A DNA stretch of 64,000 bases from Herpomyces periplanetae (lineage: Eukaryota; Ascomycota; Laboulbeniomycetes; Herpomycetales; Herpomycetaceae): NCBI GenBank assembly GCA_009733715.1, contig WMKJ01000062.1, positions 1-64,000 of the forward strand. Reading direction: 5' to 3'. Of the stretch, positions 12,027-24,477 are shown piece by piece. How positions within the stretch are numbered: position 1 is the stretch's first letter; each line of letters opens with the position of its first letter. The position numbers were made by a program, and so were the translations under genes. The notes under the pieces are model-generated. The model was not told the origin of the DNA, ran no database searches, and worked only from the letters and a program-made list of their open reading frames with translations.

Positions 12027-14375
12027 ATGCCTTGCTTTCAGGGTGTTGCTATATCAATACACACTCCAAATGGACCTTTACCTGAATACTCTATACAAAG
12101 ACAAAGCAAGCATCATAGAATCACATCATACATTCCGGTTCCTCCTGCTTCGATTTCACTATCATCAACATCGAGCTCCAGTAAACCTGAACAATCAACA
12201 TTCGCCATTAGTATAACTATTCTTACACCGGGTTTGGAAGTTCCGTATAGTGCATCTCATCCCTCGCCAGATAATCCATGGCCACGCTCCAAAGTTGTAA
12301 GTGGATTTTTAGGCTATGCCGATGATAAAAGATCCTCTAAGCCGATAATTGCACCTTATATTCCCTTGACAACGAGTTTGCATGAGACTTTGGCAGCATA
12401 CATTTATTTTGACGGTCGGCCAAAGGAAGAAGTTGCTACGTTATTACGACGTGGAGAGGAAACTTGGGTAAATAGTCGATGGGTCGCTTTACCTGAAAGT
12501 GAAGGAGGCGGCTTAGCTGAACGAGAATTCTTGTTTCGTGAAGTTGGCTTAGAGAGGTGGCTTAAAGGACTAGATTTACAGGGTAAAGATGAAGATATAG
12601 CGGCAAAAATTGAACGCCGTAGACAGCGTATGGAACGTAAGAGGCAGAAAAAACGAGATGAACAACTGGCTCGTTCGTATAATCATTCTCATCATCTTTC
12701 AGGAAACTCCACTACAGAAATTAATGGAGTGTCCACGTCGGGAGATATTAACCCCTTCTCATTGTTAAACAGGTTATCTGATACGCATTCGTCATCACAA
12801 GATGTGGCAAGCGATGTTAAAACAGCTACATGTCGAAGTTGGAAGTTTAGCCACTCGAATGACTCAACGATTAGAAGTTCAACGGATGGAACAGCAACGA
12901 CTACAGCAGGTGAATGTTCAATTTCATTGGAGGATGAAGGAAGATTAGCCAAGGATACAAATGATATTGTTCTCAATGAATTTTTTTCATCAGACTCTGA
13001 AAATGATGCACCAGTATCCGAAGCTGCAGGGCAAATTCGTATCGCACTATTTCGAGTTCTTGTGTCAGGCGATGTTAAACGGGGAGAATTTGTTCCTCAA
13101 TTTGATGCTTATGATAACGAATTTGAACGAGATAGTAAGTTCACAAGTTGTTCAGACGTAGATCATACTACCAGTTTTGCACAACCCCGGTCATTAGATG
13201 CATCTACTATATCTACACAAAAGGTATCGGGTATAGATTCACCGGATAATCCTTACGCGGTTTTCACATTTCTGTATCGCAGTGAACGTAAGTACGACTA
13301 AGCTGAGTCGACGGTAACCGAATGATTACCCACGTTATCGATGATTTTATGGTAAATATAACGTACGTCTGCTAATGATAACATGCTTTTCGAGGTTGGT
13401 ACAGGTCAATTACGACGGATGGGTATCTTACCATCTACGGATACCACATCGTCAGATCAAAAGAGTGTTTCCAATAAGCGGAAATCTCGGATTGATTTCA
13501 GTGATTTGAAGCCGTTGGACTCACAGCGTGGAACGAGAAATTTCGCGGGTTATCGGGATAAAACCGTTAAAACTCGGTTTGGTGGAAGTGCAGAAATTGA
13601 TAGTGATGAAGCAGATGAGGATGATGAAATTGATAAGATAAAGTGTAAGGTTAACGATGAGAGTCACTCACCCGAAGTGGACAAGTTAGATGAGGAAGCT
13701 TGCCATTTAACGGCGGAAGAAGCACGACAATTGGACGGTGTGAGCGAAAGAGTTCGAAAGATTAAGGTACGGTGAAGAAAATTTAATAAAACAATATATT
13801 TGATTAAATAATTTTTTTTTAAATTTACTAACCTAATGATTGAGTATGTATAGCTTAAACGGCAAAATTCATTTAGTACCCATTCAGAGGCCACTCGAGA
13901 TGCTTGTTATAAAGAGGTGGTAAATTTACATAAAACGTCGAATTTAAGTAATAGTTCAAATGAGAATTCTGGAACTACGAATGATGTATACAACACCAAA
14001 GTGAGAAGTGAAGATAAAACTGATGGAATTAAAGTTGAAGGGATACTTGATCCTACGGTAGCTCCAGGTTTTGCTAGTGAAGTGCAGGCTAGTTGTTCAT
14101 CTTCCATTGAGGTTTTTCCCTTGGATAGCAAGGTACCGAGTAACGTTTCAACGATACCAGGAACTTCTTTAACCAGTATTAATTTGAAGGGTCCTGAGAT
14201 GATTAATGAATCTGTTAAAACCTTTGTTAAACCTACAATATCCAGTAAGATAGTATCGACAAAAGGAACTGGTTCAGGGAAGAAAGATTTTGAGAATGAA
14301 GAAAATGGACATGGAAATGATGATAAATATCCCAGTGGAAATGAACTTATTGGGGAAAATGTTAGAGGTGAGTAA
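12027..14375 (+). CDS. DUF7918-like fungal protein of unknown function
   Basis: Three exons, 12027-13287, 13405-13766 and 13854-14375, in matching phases give 714 aa. I start at 12027 because MPCFQGVAISI begins the conserved part, and the upstream in-frame ATG at 11937 adds only unconserved sequence. Seen: an N-terminal domain (about 1-190) with the DUF7918-like pattern GPLPEYSIQ, SYIPVPP, TSLHETLAAYIYFDGRP and FREVGLERWLKGLDL; a basic coiled stretch near 195-215 (KIERRRQRMERKRQKKRDE); a Ser/Thr-rich linker; then IRIALFRVLVSGDVKRGEF and the second conserved patch FTFLYRSERQLRRMGILP. The exon 1/2 splice restores this last motif exactly. The C-terminal third is acidic, disordered-looking and unconserved. 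Its end is the weakest point: GGTGAGTAA at 14367-14375 could be a stop or a donor. Function unknown, likely nuclear or cytosolic. Confidence 0.72.
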
Positions 14376-16358
14376 ATTAAGTTTCAAAACCGTTATTGGA
14401 TTAATGCATTAGATGCGTGCCATCACAATGCATAAGCTTGAGTTGTTCTGCAAGACAGCTCATTGCATTCATGATTTGATATCGCTTTTAATCCTATACA
14501 CTTAATTTTTACTAGACTTTTCCATTTTTCCCCCAATGGTCTCTTTGCTAATTGGACATTCTCCAGATAAAGAATCGTGACGTTGTATAAGGCTGATGAG
14601 GAATTGAGTGGAGTTTATGGAACTAAATTAAATTGATGTGGTGGTGATGGTTAGGTTTAACCTCATACTCAAACCAGAGTTGCAGTGGGCATCAAATTAA
14701 AGATCATATATATGAAGAGTGTTTGAGCCTTACATAGAATCAAAATGTTTTATACGTTTGCATGCTTGCGTGCATTTGCGTATGCATGAGGTCGGTGCGT
14801 TGATAAGACTAAACTAGATGAGTGGAATGATCTACAATATTTAATCGGCAATCTGGATTTAGATAATAAATTATAGTGCACCGTGAATGTTTTGCTGTTG
14901 TATCCATTAACTTACCCTCAATCATTGGCTAGTACATTTGCCCATTTTCCCCTTGATGATTTGGTCAGGCTTACCTTGATTTTCTTCAATAATTTCCACG
15001 TTGATATACTGATAGCCACGTAGCGCAGTAAATGGAATGTATTCATATTTATCGTAATATTTGTGTTGTCAGTCCCCTTCCCCACGAATGTGTAACATTT
15101 CCTCTTTCAAGTCGCAATTAGTTTAATGTCTTGATTCTTAATTATCTCCCTACGCTAGACCCTAACCTACTATCTATCATTTATTGGAGCTCGACTACGT
15201 AAACGGTATACCTTCTCTGATCGTTTACTAAATTGCCGCGTATTCCATGAATATCCTTCCATTATCCGCGCACGCACACACACACATATACATTCTCACG
15301 TTGGAAGCTAGTGTTACGAGTAAACGCATGACATTTAGTGGGTCAGGGCTTAACTGAGAGCTTGTTGGTTGAAATTTTCACCACGTAATAAGTTCACAGC
15401 TTAGTAGAGGAAGGTTAACACCTGATACGCGTATCATATCGTACATTTTGACTGAACGTGTTCATGCCGGCTTACTGAGTGATAATTATACACAGCTTAA
15501 AACAGTCCGGAGTCTCCCGTTTGTCTTTTTAGATTTATCTGGTACGAAAACTTGGTAAAGGTATCATACAATACAATGTACGTGTAAAAATACTTGATAT
15601 TCATGAAGTAATACAAGCGTGTGTGCGTTTATGCATGCACGCTTGCATGTACGCACGCACGCTTACCTCCTGGAAAGGAGTTAATCCTCGTATAAATTAA
15701 GACTTCATTTCAAGCCAACCAGGGCAACTAATTGGTGTCTGTTTACTGTAGGTTTACGTTAATAGGTAGCCGGGCATGCAAGTAATCATATCAAGGTAAA
15801 CTATAAGTTACCAAGAGAAGCAAAGCAATGGGATGTGACGCGATGCGATTAAATATACTTCATGTATACACATCAGAACGCGAAATGGGTAAGTGGTCTC
15901 AAGATAGGTAAACAGGTTGAAAGATTTACCAGTTTGACCGTAGGAATAACTATCGATAAACTTGCGATTCACGATAATTCCCACGCCCTCCACCCCGCCC
16001 CAACGGCTCTCATGATGCAAGGACAGCAAAACATTACGTATCACGTGTTTCACCGGTTTTGAGGGAAATTTACCGAATAAATTGAACGTGCTGTGACCAA
16101 TTTATTTGGGATTATAGGTCGTATTATTGAGTTTAAATAATCTGTGGTTGTGCTGGTCTAATGTCAATGTTCTATTTTCTTGTTTATATACTTTCCATAT
16201 CCTTCAAAAAACATACCATTCTCTTAACCTAAACTTCAACGCTAAACTCTATCTTTCCCTCTCTACCTTCTACCCGCTCATCATCGCCCCCTCTCCTCAA
16301 ACCCTCCCCTCTCCCGACACTCGCTAAACTCACCCCCGAGTGGCATTTTAACACTAGA
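14376..16358. other. 2-kb intergenic region, no gene seen
   Basis: No supported coding region. It holds short runs of alternating GCATGC/GCACGC-type sequence (14755-14790 and 15625-15665), a short CA run at 15270-15290, and a CACGTG at 16042-16047. The opposed open frames at 15808-16062 overlap each other and lack domain support. Confidence 0.5.
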
Positions 16359-16428
16359 TCACGTGACGTTTTGATATTAGACGTGCGACGCGTTTACTTA
16401 ACCGTCTCAGTCAGCTCGCGGATATAAA
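16359..16428 (+). promoter_or_regulatory. DEF1 core promoter: TCACGTGA palindrome plus TATA box
   Basis: TCACGTGA at 16359-16366 is followed about 55 bp later by GATATAAAT (16421-16429). The last ATG before the DEF1 start is at 16428. The same order (palindrome, TATA, ATG-free leader) is seen on the minus strand for the left-edge gene. Confidence 0.5.
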
Positions 16429-17200
16429 TGGGTGTTGGATTTTATTGTAAACACTTATCTTCTCCTGTTCAAATTCCTCACAATATTCCCCTGTTCGTTT
16501 TATTTGATATTAATTTGAGCAAGTTTAAAAGTTTTGGGGGAACTTTAGTTGTTATCAACTAAATTTCTATACGCTAATTTTCCCTTTTTTCTCTATTCTA
16601 CTCGTTCGGTGTAATATACTACACTAATTTGTTCATCTTCTTAAATACTTCTCTTTATATATATTTTTTTGTTCTCTAATCATCACAATCACCCTTTCAT
16701 TCCCTCGTCTGTATCCCTTCTTCGCACCTGCGCCTACACCCATTCCCACACCCACACTTGCGTCCCCATCCCCGTCCACTCAATCCTCCCTCCCCTTTTC
16801 CCCCCACCCCCATCTTCCTCCCCTCCCCCCATCGGCATCTTCTCGGCATCCTTGTCACGCGACATTTTGTCTCGGTTTACTAATTGGGATTACTAAGTCG
16901 GGTTCAAAGTTGGTGTTGTACGTCTTGACCAGTTACATCTTCATCTGCTTCTTTACATTTTTCCCTTCTATCATCGTCCACCACGACTACTTTCCCATCC
17001 TTTCACCAATTTTTACCTCATATATCTCTCGTTTTAAATTTAACGCGAGAGATTTCCCTTTTCTGCCTTCCCTCTACTTTATCTATATCCAACTTTACAG
17101 GCATTCTCATTCTTCTTTACTTCTAGTAGTCTTGGGCTTAGCTTATTATCATCGTTGTACCCCCTTTCTCTCTCGACTCTTATAGATCTCTCTCCGAATC
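16429..17200 (+). promoter_or_regulatory. ATG-free pyrimidine-rich 5' leader of DEF1
   Basis: I read every base from 16429 to 17200 and found no ATG in any frame across about 770 nt, where random sequence would give roughly ten. The middle (16670-16860) is almost pure C/T. This fits a long scanned 5' leader under selection against upstream starts. A spliced 5' intron cannot be excluded. Open frames here are a by-product of composition. Confidence 0.6.
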
Positions 17201-20200
17201 ATGTCGGAAACGGTGGAAAAAATAGTTCCTCCCAGAGCGGCCCATCGCACTCGGTCTTCCAGAGGTGGTGGTCGAGGTGCATATAAGGGTGTTCGACCTC
17301 CTTCCAAATCTTCTTATTCCTCAAAGTTTATCAACGGGTCTGGCAATGCTGATTCCACGATATTCGATCCGCTTTCATTACCCGATGATGGCGAAATCGG
17401 CGAAATGAAACGTCGTTATCCCCAAGAACTTTCCATGCTCGTGGAGATGTTCCCTGATTGGACCACCTTTGATTTACTCTTCGCGTTAAACGATACTGCT
17501 GGTGATGTTAGTGATACCATAGAACGTATAACCGGCGGGAACATGTCACAATTTTCCGACGTCAAACGGAAATCAAAAGATAAAACCCGAAAACCTTCCT
17601 TCATGTCTTCTACTCCCACTGGTTCCTCCGCGACTCTACCTTCAAGTTCAACCTCCTCAACTCTCCCCTCTAATCAGTCTACTTTGCCTTCCCAGAAATC
17701 AACTTCTACCTCAAAAAAACTCTCCTCGACATCTTCGTCCCAGCGCCAACGTACTCGTCCCCTTTCAACTGCCGCTCCTCGAAACCAAAATCATTCAAAC
17801 GACCATCCCCTTCCCAAACCATTCCCCTCTACATCAGATTCTAGTAACTCTGAATCTGCCCCTCAACCTGTTCATGGCTGGTCACCCGACTTGGATTCAT
17901 CGGGTGATATATCGAATTTTGTAGACGAAAAGCTTCCTTCCGCTTCTTCTGACACTTCAAATTTTACTAATCATGAGTCTACGCCTATCGCTCAAGGATC
18001 ATTATCTAATCAACCCGCTAATTCTAAACTGCGATCTCATCCGTCACAAGTAAAATCAACTACCACTATTGCCGCCCCTCAGCAGCCCTGGACCTCACTG
18101 TCAAAGCCTGGCAGTAGCGTTAACGTTTCACACGAAAATAACCGCCTTTTGGCCATGAGTACTACTACTACCGTTCAATCTATTGCTTCATCATCTGTTA
18201 ATTCGGTTCTTTCTTCAACAACGGTAAAATCCTCAGTCACCACCCTTGAACGCGTAGTTAATCCAACTCGACACAATAATGCTAACATAAGCAATGATGG
18301 TAACGCAAACACTCAGTATCATCAACATAATTATCAACAATCGTCGTCGCATGAATCTCCCACTACAACTGCTAGCTCAACTAAACGTGCGCCCGAGACA
18401 TGGGCAAGTCTGTTTGCGACAAAGAAAGCTCCGACTCCACCTCCCCCTTCATCGCCAAAGACAAGTTCTTTAAACGTTTCGGCCGTTAATGCCGTTGCAT
18501 CAACGTCATGCGGTAACACTACTTCAACGAGTCATCCAACCAGCATGTCTAGATCATCTACAGTTGCTAATGGTCGCGGATCGTTAGAAAATCAGTCGAC
18601 CGTTAATATATGCGACGCAATTGCAGACTTGGTATCAAGTAAACATTCAAGAAGTGGGAAACCGCAGTCATCACCAAAATTGTCTGATGCCCAAGCTCGA
18701 TGTAATGGACAAGTCAGTGGCGCTCCTGGAGAGTCCATTTCTACAGGTGCAGTGAATTCATCATCTTGTGATAACTTCGAAGGAGTTGAGTCTGTCTCAG
18801 TGAGCAATAGATTATCATCTCCCCAGTCGTCTCAGGTTACGGCCTCTGTTTCAACTGTAGCAATGCCTTTATCACATACTCTTACAGTTGATTCAATTAT
18901 TCCAGCATCTTTACAAATTCCAAATACCGGTACGTCATCAAGTTCTACCAGTCATATAATTGCATCATCGTCATCAGAGAATTCTTCTGCAGGTCAGAAG
19001 ACAGCTAGTGTTGCAGGTGTTAGCGTAAACAATTCTGGTGGGAGTGTACCTATCGGCCGAAATAGCGGTAATGTGTCACGTCGGTTATTATATCAAAGGG
19101 AAGCCGTCGTTATGCCAGGAAATCATATAATTGATCGAGCTGCAGTGCAGTTTGGAAGTTTAGGTTTAGCAGGCAATAATTCCGATACTGTTGAGGGTCA
19201 AACTGATTGTGAGACCTTGGAAACTCGAGCGCAACCGCCTCAACCGTCCCCTGGGCATCCTCGAACTGTTTTACCTCCTGCACCGAGACCCGTAGCTCCT
19301 AAGCATGATACAGGATATCATGATGTTATATCCCTACCCTTGAGAGATATGACGACGTTACCCTTGACTTCAAACTCTCGACATAACCATAATAATTCGA
19401 GTAACGTCAATGTCGGTGTTGTAAGTGGGAACACTAATAATGCAGGTGGTACTAGCGGTGTAGGGTTAGCTGGATCTTCCAATCCATCCACAGTTCATAA
19501 TTCTGTACCAAATACCGATAATTTGAATCCCTTGGGGAGGTTTGTCCCAAATTTGAGCTTATCAAGAAATCTCACCAATTCCAAAGATTACGAAGCCTAT
19601 CCATGTCAAGTTAACCAATCAACTTCCACGAGTCTTTTGCCCCAACAAATCAGTCAAGCTTCCATGAGAAGAAATGGTGGAAATGGTGTCACGACAAGTG
19701 TAAGCGTAGGCCACGCGAATCATGTTGATATTGGTAATTCTACCGATGAATTTGGCCGGTTTACTCCCGACCAATCTGCCCAAATTCAAGGTCAACAAGT
19801 TGCTCAATCTAATCAATCCTCACAACAACCACAACAGCAACAACCTCATCAACATCAACACCAACATCATCAACATCCGCATCAGTCACAACAGCCAAGG
19901 TCATACCAAAATTTATACGGTGGACAGCCCATTCAAATTCCCGATGGAACTCATCCATCTGTTTCCGATTCACGTATGATTGTAACATCATCAGGGACTG
20001 GATCTGCCGAAAATATCACGCCTTACCATAGTCAGGCCGCCGCTGTAAGTTTTTTCATCATACCTTCCCCATTTCTCACAGTATTTCCCCACAAATTATT
20101 TCTCCGATTTGCACTTTCTCTAGCGGGCTGTCGCTCCTGCGTTTTGTAATATCATCCTCGACTAATATTGAAATGTTCCCTAGGTGCAGCATATGCAACA

Positions 20201-21524
20201 TATTCAACAACAGCAACAGCAGCATCAGCATCATCATCATCATCATCATCCTCAGCATGATATTAAAGCTGATCATAACGTTCCGAACGCAGCGGCAGCA
20301 GCCGCTGCCGCTGCCGCCGCGGCTGCAGCAGCGGCTGGTCCAACTACGATTATGCCACAAACTGCCACTCCATTAAGTCAACAAGCTGCGGCCGTTCATC
20401 AACAATTACATGCTGCCCAAAATCAATTCAATGGTGCTACACCTTTCAATCATAATTATTATAATAGCCCTTATTATGCTTCATACATGAACCAGTATAA
20501 CGGATACCAGAATTATGATACCCCTTACACTAAAACTGCCGCAGCAGCAGCAGCTGCAACAGGAATCTATGGACAACCACATTATACTATTACGCCACAC
20601 TCTTCTTTTGACCAACAACATTCATCTTCGGCGGCCATTTCGGGATTTTCCGGCCAATCTGTTCATTTACGTGATTATAACGTTCCAACTGCTCTATCAG
20701 ATTATTCAAGAACATCTTCTGCTCAGCCAAATACGGGAACGGGTAGTCATCCCTCCAACTCAAATGTCATCTTCAACGCATTATCTGATAGATTTACTAC
20801 CTCTCAGCCTACTTACTCCGCTCAAGGTAAGATACTGTATCCCAACTTTTCTTAAGTTGAAACTTTTATATTCGCCTAACCCTCACTTTACCCATTTTAC
20901 TCTCTACTTCCTTTTACACCTTATTCGCGTGCCTCTGCTCATTGATTTCTACCAAATTCATTTGTGGAAACTTCATTTAAATTCATTTCACACCATTGGT
21001 AACTCGGGTACCGGAACTTTCCCATCTACATCTCTGCCCGTTACTCTATGGTCTTTTCACTATCCGGTACCAGAGTTACCTCTAATGTTCTCTACTTCAA
21101 TCGTTTCCTCAATCTCACAATAATCACATGCAAACTAATTTCCCCGTTTTGTCCATCTGGTCAAGCTATTCAAGGAAATCCTCAAAATATGTTAACCGCT
21201 ATAGCCCCTTCGGGCACTGGGACTATTCCAGCATCTCACTCTGGTTCCGTCGCCGTTGGGGTTGGTGCAAATTCTACTACGGCGGCATCAGCTATGAATG
21301 CGCCTAATTCCGCACCGCAATCGGGGTCAACTGTAAATTCAGGTCCTGCTTTGTCTTCTGCATCCGGTTCATCATCAACTACAGTTACTATGAATCGTCA
21401 GGTCGCTAATAATGGTCAATCCCTTCAATCTGCTGCTGCTGCTGCGTATGGTGGTTATGAGAACCTGTTTGGTAACTTTAATGGTTACCGAGGTGAATGG
21501 ACATCAAGTTATTCTTCACAGTAA
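17201..21524 (+). CDS. DEF1: Def1-like RNA polymerase II degradation factor, CUE domain plus Q/N/S-rich tail
   Basis: Def1 binds ubiquitin through an N-terminal CUE domain and promotes Rpb1 ubiquitination and degradation when polymerase II stalls (yeast knowledge). Exons 17201-20044, 20184-20826 and 21166-21524 splice in phases 0 and 1 to give 1281 aa. Seen: an Arg/Gly-rich N-terminus (TRSSRGGGRGAYKG); a CUE domain at about 73-115 with LVEMFPDWTTFDLLFALNDT and ending IERITGGNMSQFSDVKRK, the Def1 pattern; a TWASLFATKKAPTPPP segment near 400; and long Ser/Thr/Asn-rich disorder. Exon 2 encodes a Gln/His run and then about 17 alanines, prone to length variation. The last exon ends in a YGGYENLFGNFNGYRG-type aromatic/Gly stretch. 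Conserved identity rests on the CUE region. The tail supports it only by composition. Confidence 0.88.
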
Positions 21525-21921
21525 TTACCTTGTTACTCGATTGCCTGCTTGCATTCTATTGCTTAAAATTCACCACCTTATCTATATCCGTATACACATG
21601 CACGCAGTCATACTCTATTTCTCGGGTCTCCTCATAAGTGTATTTGCCTTATGCTATCTTGTGATATCATTCGCCAAGTTAATCTACACGGCTCTAGGCG
21701 TTGTTTGCTGAGGATTTGCTTGATCTCCTCATACTTTTGTATACTTAGGCACGTTGTCATTTGATTAATTTGTGTTGATCGTAATCTAGCTAATCTAATT
21801 TCAGTTTTGTGTCCTTGTTTGCATTGGCACCCCAATTGACTTCATGTTATGTATTGTCTTATCCTGTATTACGATGTGATTCAAACTCAGTAGAATTTGA
21901 CAAGGTGGTATGGTTGCTCAG
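21525..21921. other. tail-to-tail spacer between DEF1 and the O-methyltransferase
   Basis: About 400 bp shared by the 3' ends of two convergent genes. No gene seen. Confidence 0.5.
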
Positions 21922-23280
21922 TTAGTCTTGATACTTGACGACAATCATACCGAGACTTGTGTGGGGCGACGTATAAACTTTTTCAACGATAAACTTGGGG
22001 GAAGCAGATTGGAATAAGGAACGCCATTCGAGCTCAGTTCTCTCCTTTGAGTTCAAGGTTAACATCATTGCCAGGTCGAATGATAAGGCATATTTTTCAG
22101 CTGGTAATGGTACTGCTTTCTCATTAGCTTCATTAGCAGGAGGAGGAACTACAGCATCGATGTTGATGATATAACTTCCGGGTTTCATTGCGGGGAGTAA
22201 ATTTTGCAAAATGATTTTACAGTTTTCATCGGACCAGTCATGTAGTATTAATTTAAATAAGTAAACGTCACCGATTATAGTTTCTGGTTCAAAAAAGTTG
22301 CCGGCTTTGAAGGACACACGGCCGTGTAAATTGGGAGGTAAGTTATTGTTAAAGGGAGTCTCTAATTCGGGTAAATCCTGTACGATGCACTTCAAGTTTG
22401 GATACATGTCACATATTAAGTGGCTTAAGTGACCCAAACTTCCACCGACATCAACGACAGTAGCTTGACCTAGGGATTTCCAATCAAAACCACCTTCGAG
22501 TAAGGCTTCCAAGTGCTTGGAGTAAGATGCTTCATGGAGTAGCTTCATAGCTTTACCGAAACGTTCGACCTGCCATCCGGGAGGGTTTCCACCTAAGGGA
22601 GATTTGAACCAATCGAACAGGCTAAAATCCTTTAGTTTAGGATCATCGTTAGGATTCCACAGGGCTCGGGCGATTGCGCTGCGACCGGCTTCGGTGGGGG
22701 GCTCAAGTTGGCCTTTGGAGTATAATTCGTGGGTTTTGGAGAATACGCGCACACCAGCGGCGGAGTTTTCGACATGATGATCAAGCCAAGCTTGAAAGTT
22801 GGCATAATTGTTGCGTACAAAGGCCGAAAAGCTAGTATGGGCAACAAGATCAGAACCGGGCCGAGTTTCCTGAAACATTCGCATGGTAAAGGCATGTCGC
22901 AAAATTCTTCGTATAAGACTCTGGGGTAAGTTAACTTTAAGGGCTATGTCGGCAAATGACATTGAGCCGTCGAGAGGGATAAGGTTAATAATGTTAAAGT
23001 AACAAATAAAATGTTGCGTTAACAGATCACATTGGCCGCTAATCGGCGCTATAAACATATGTTCAGCAGGACCTTGGACGAGTAAGGCCATATCGGTTAA
23101 CTTTTCCGATAACTTCATACGGGTTAAGCTAAGTGAAGCATCTGGAGGATAATCCGACGGACTTGAAGCTGAGAAGGTAGGGGGTTGTAGATTGTTAGCC
23201 TGTAAATAGCTTGTTAACTGGCCGGACAGTTGGTTAATATCATTCAGTAAGCTGACGAGGGATATACTGTTTAGTGACAT
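21922..23280 (-). CDS. SAM-dependent O-methyltransferase, fungal secondary-metabolism type
   Basis: Methylates hydroxyl groups of small aromatic or polyketide substrates using S-adenosylmethionine; the substrate is unknown. Single exon, 452 aa from the ATG at 23280. Seen: the family's N-terminal helix LLNDINQLSGQLTSYLQ; a winged-helix dimerisation region (about 100-180, IPLDGSMSFADIALKVNLP); motif I VVDVGGSLGHLS near 274-285; a VQDLP acidic loop; and the catalytic-base region LILHDWSDENC near His347. An in-frame ATG at 23493 would add 71 unconserved residues, but a TATA box lies only about 8 bp upstream of that ATG, so transcripts probably start inside the extension. The family alignment also begins at 23280. 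No polyketide or peptide synthase gene is nearby, so this is not an obvious cluster. Confidence 0.9.
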   Translation of the reverse strand: MSLNSISLVSLLNDINQLSGQLTSYLQANNLQPPTFSASSPSDYPPDASLSLTRMKLSEKLTDMALLVQGPAEHMFIAPISGQCDLLTQHFICYFNIINLIPLDGSMSFADIALKVNLPQSLIRRILRHAFTMRMFQETRPGSDLVAHTSFSAFVRNNYANFQAWLDHHVENSAAGVRVFSKTHELYSKGQLEPPTEAGRSAIARALWNPNDDPKLKDFSLFDWFKSPLGGNPPGWQVERFGKAMKLLHEASYSKHLEALLEGGFDWKSLGQATVVDVGGSLGHLSHLICDMYPNLKCIVQDLPELETPFNNNLPPNLHGRVSFKAGNFFEPETIIGDVYLFKLILHDWSDENCKIILQNLLPAMKPGSYIINIDAVVPPPANEANEKAVPLPAEKYALSFDLAMMLTLNSKERTELEWRSLFQSASPKFIVEKVYTSPHTSLGMIVVKYQD

Positions 23281-23500
23281 GATGAAATTTTTGTGCGGTG
23301 CTGTGTATGTGTACTCGCTAGTAAAATTGTTGTTCTTGCTGTTAAGACACTCTTTGCTTGATGTTGATTCTTTTAGTGTGTTGGCACGTTTTGAGCGGGA
23401 GTTGGTATTGGTAAATTTGCCTTGCGTTTTAACCGATGCGATCACAGACTTGATATCAGGAATATGAAATTCGACGATTTTCTTAGGCAGCATGGGTTTT

Positions 23501-23510
23501 CCTTATATAC
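23501..23510 (-). promoter_or_regulatory. TATA box of the O-methyltransferase gene
   Basis: GTATATAAGG on the minus strand, about 220 bp upstream of the ATG at 23280 and only 8 bp upstream of the alternative ATG at 23493. It favours the shorter protein. Confidence 0.5.
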
Positions 23511-24477
23511 GCTGACTGGCTTGTTTGCCTGCTACGTCAACCCCATTTACTATTAGGTGTGTTAGGTACTTTTCTTTGGTTTGGCCTAGCATGTGTGATT
23601 GGTTTGTTTCTCGTAGTATCTTCCTGGATTGTCTCTAACATTGGCCCGGTGAGCCTTTCCATGTATGCTGCTATAAAAGTCGGTGTGGAAAACTTTTTCG
23701 TTACGCACAAATTCTACATTCACCGAGAATAGTGGGACAATTTCTTGTATTGCTTGCCAATGTAGTATGTATTTATTTGATGCGACTGATCCACTGTCGC
23801 TAGTTTAAGAAAGTTCTGGATGCTTTTACTGTTATACTGCTTTGGCGGTGAGGGGGGAGTTTACAGTATGGGCGTGTAAGCGCACACATATTTTGGCAAA
23901 ATAGGACTAACATACTTAACAGTTCGTAGTTGAGGGACAAGTTTGCAGTGTAAGAGAAGTGTTTAATTTAGGAGCGTTAAAGGGCGCATTACTAGAATGG
24001 CGTTTCAGGGTGTTTGAAAGTGTGAAGATGATTCTTTTGTAGGATACAATGTGCACAAAACTGGGTGAGTAAAATGTGTTAAATTTGGTTTTAATAGTAT
24101 TGAATGAGTGTATAATGAAGTAGTGTAAATTTTTGGTTGGTATTCAATATTTGATTTGTATATCATCATTCGTTCCCGTGGTGTAAGATACAATAATTAG
24201 GCTTAAAACGAATAGTATTTTGGACATGCAAAGCCAACCTTTGGAGAAGTACAGGATAACTGAAAATTGAACAACTGAAGAGAATTGATGGCATTTCACT
24301 GAGCTTTGGCAAAAAAAACTCTGCACTTGGGCACGAATTGACTAAATTTGTGTAATGATTAGTTTTTAAGTATTTTTCTCGCAAATGCGCCGAATTTCCC
24401 ACAACGGCAAATGTATAGCCCATGACGTCATCGGGCCATTAATAAGCAGCCGGGGGACATGTACTTGGTGTACATGG
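23511..24477. other. intergenic, no gene seen
   Basis: Between the O-methyltransferase promoter and the 3' end of the first secreted-protein gene. Overlapping minus-strand frames at 24005-24423 have no signal peptide, domain or family motif. Confidence 0.45.

Noticed and set aside
16669-17185. Open frames upstream of DEF1
   Set aside because: No ATG anywhere in 16429-17200; the frames reflect pyrimidine richness.
21922-23493. A secondary-metabolite gene cluster around the O-methyltransferase
   Set aside because: Neighbours are DEF1 and a secreted-protein gene; no synthase, transporter or cluster regulator is present.
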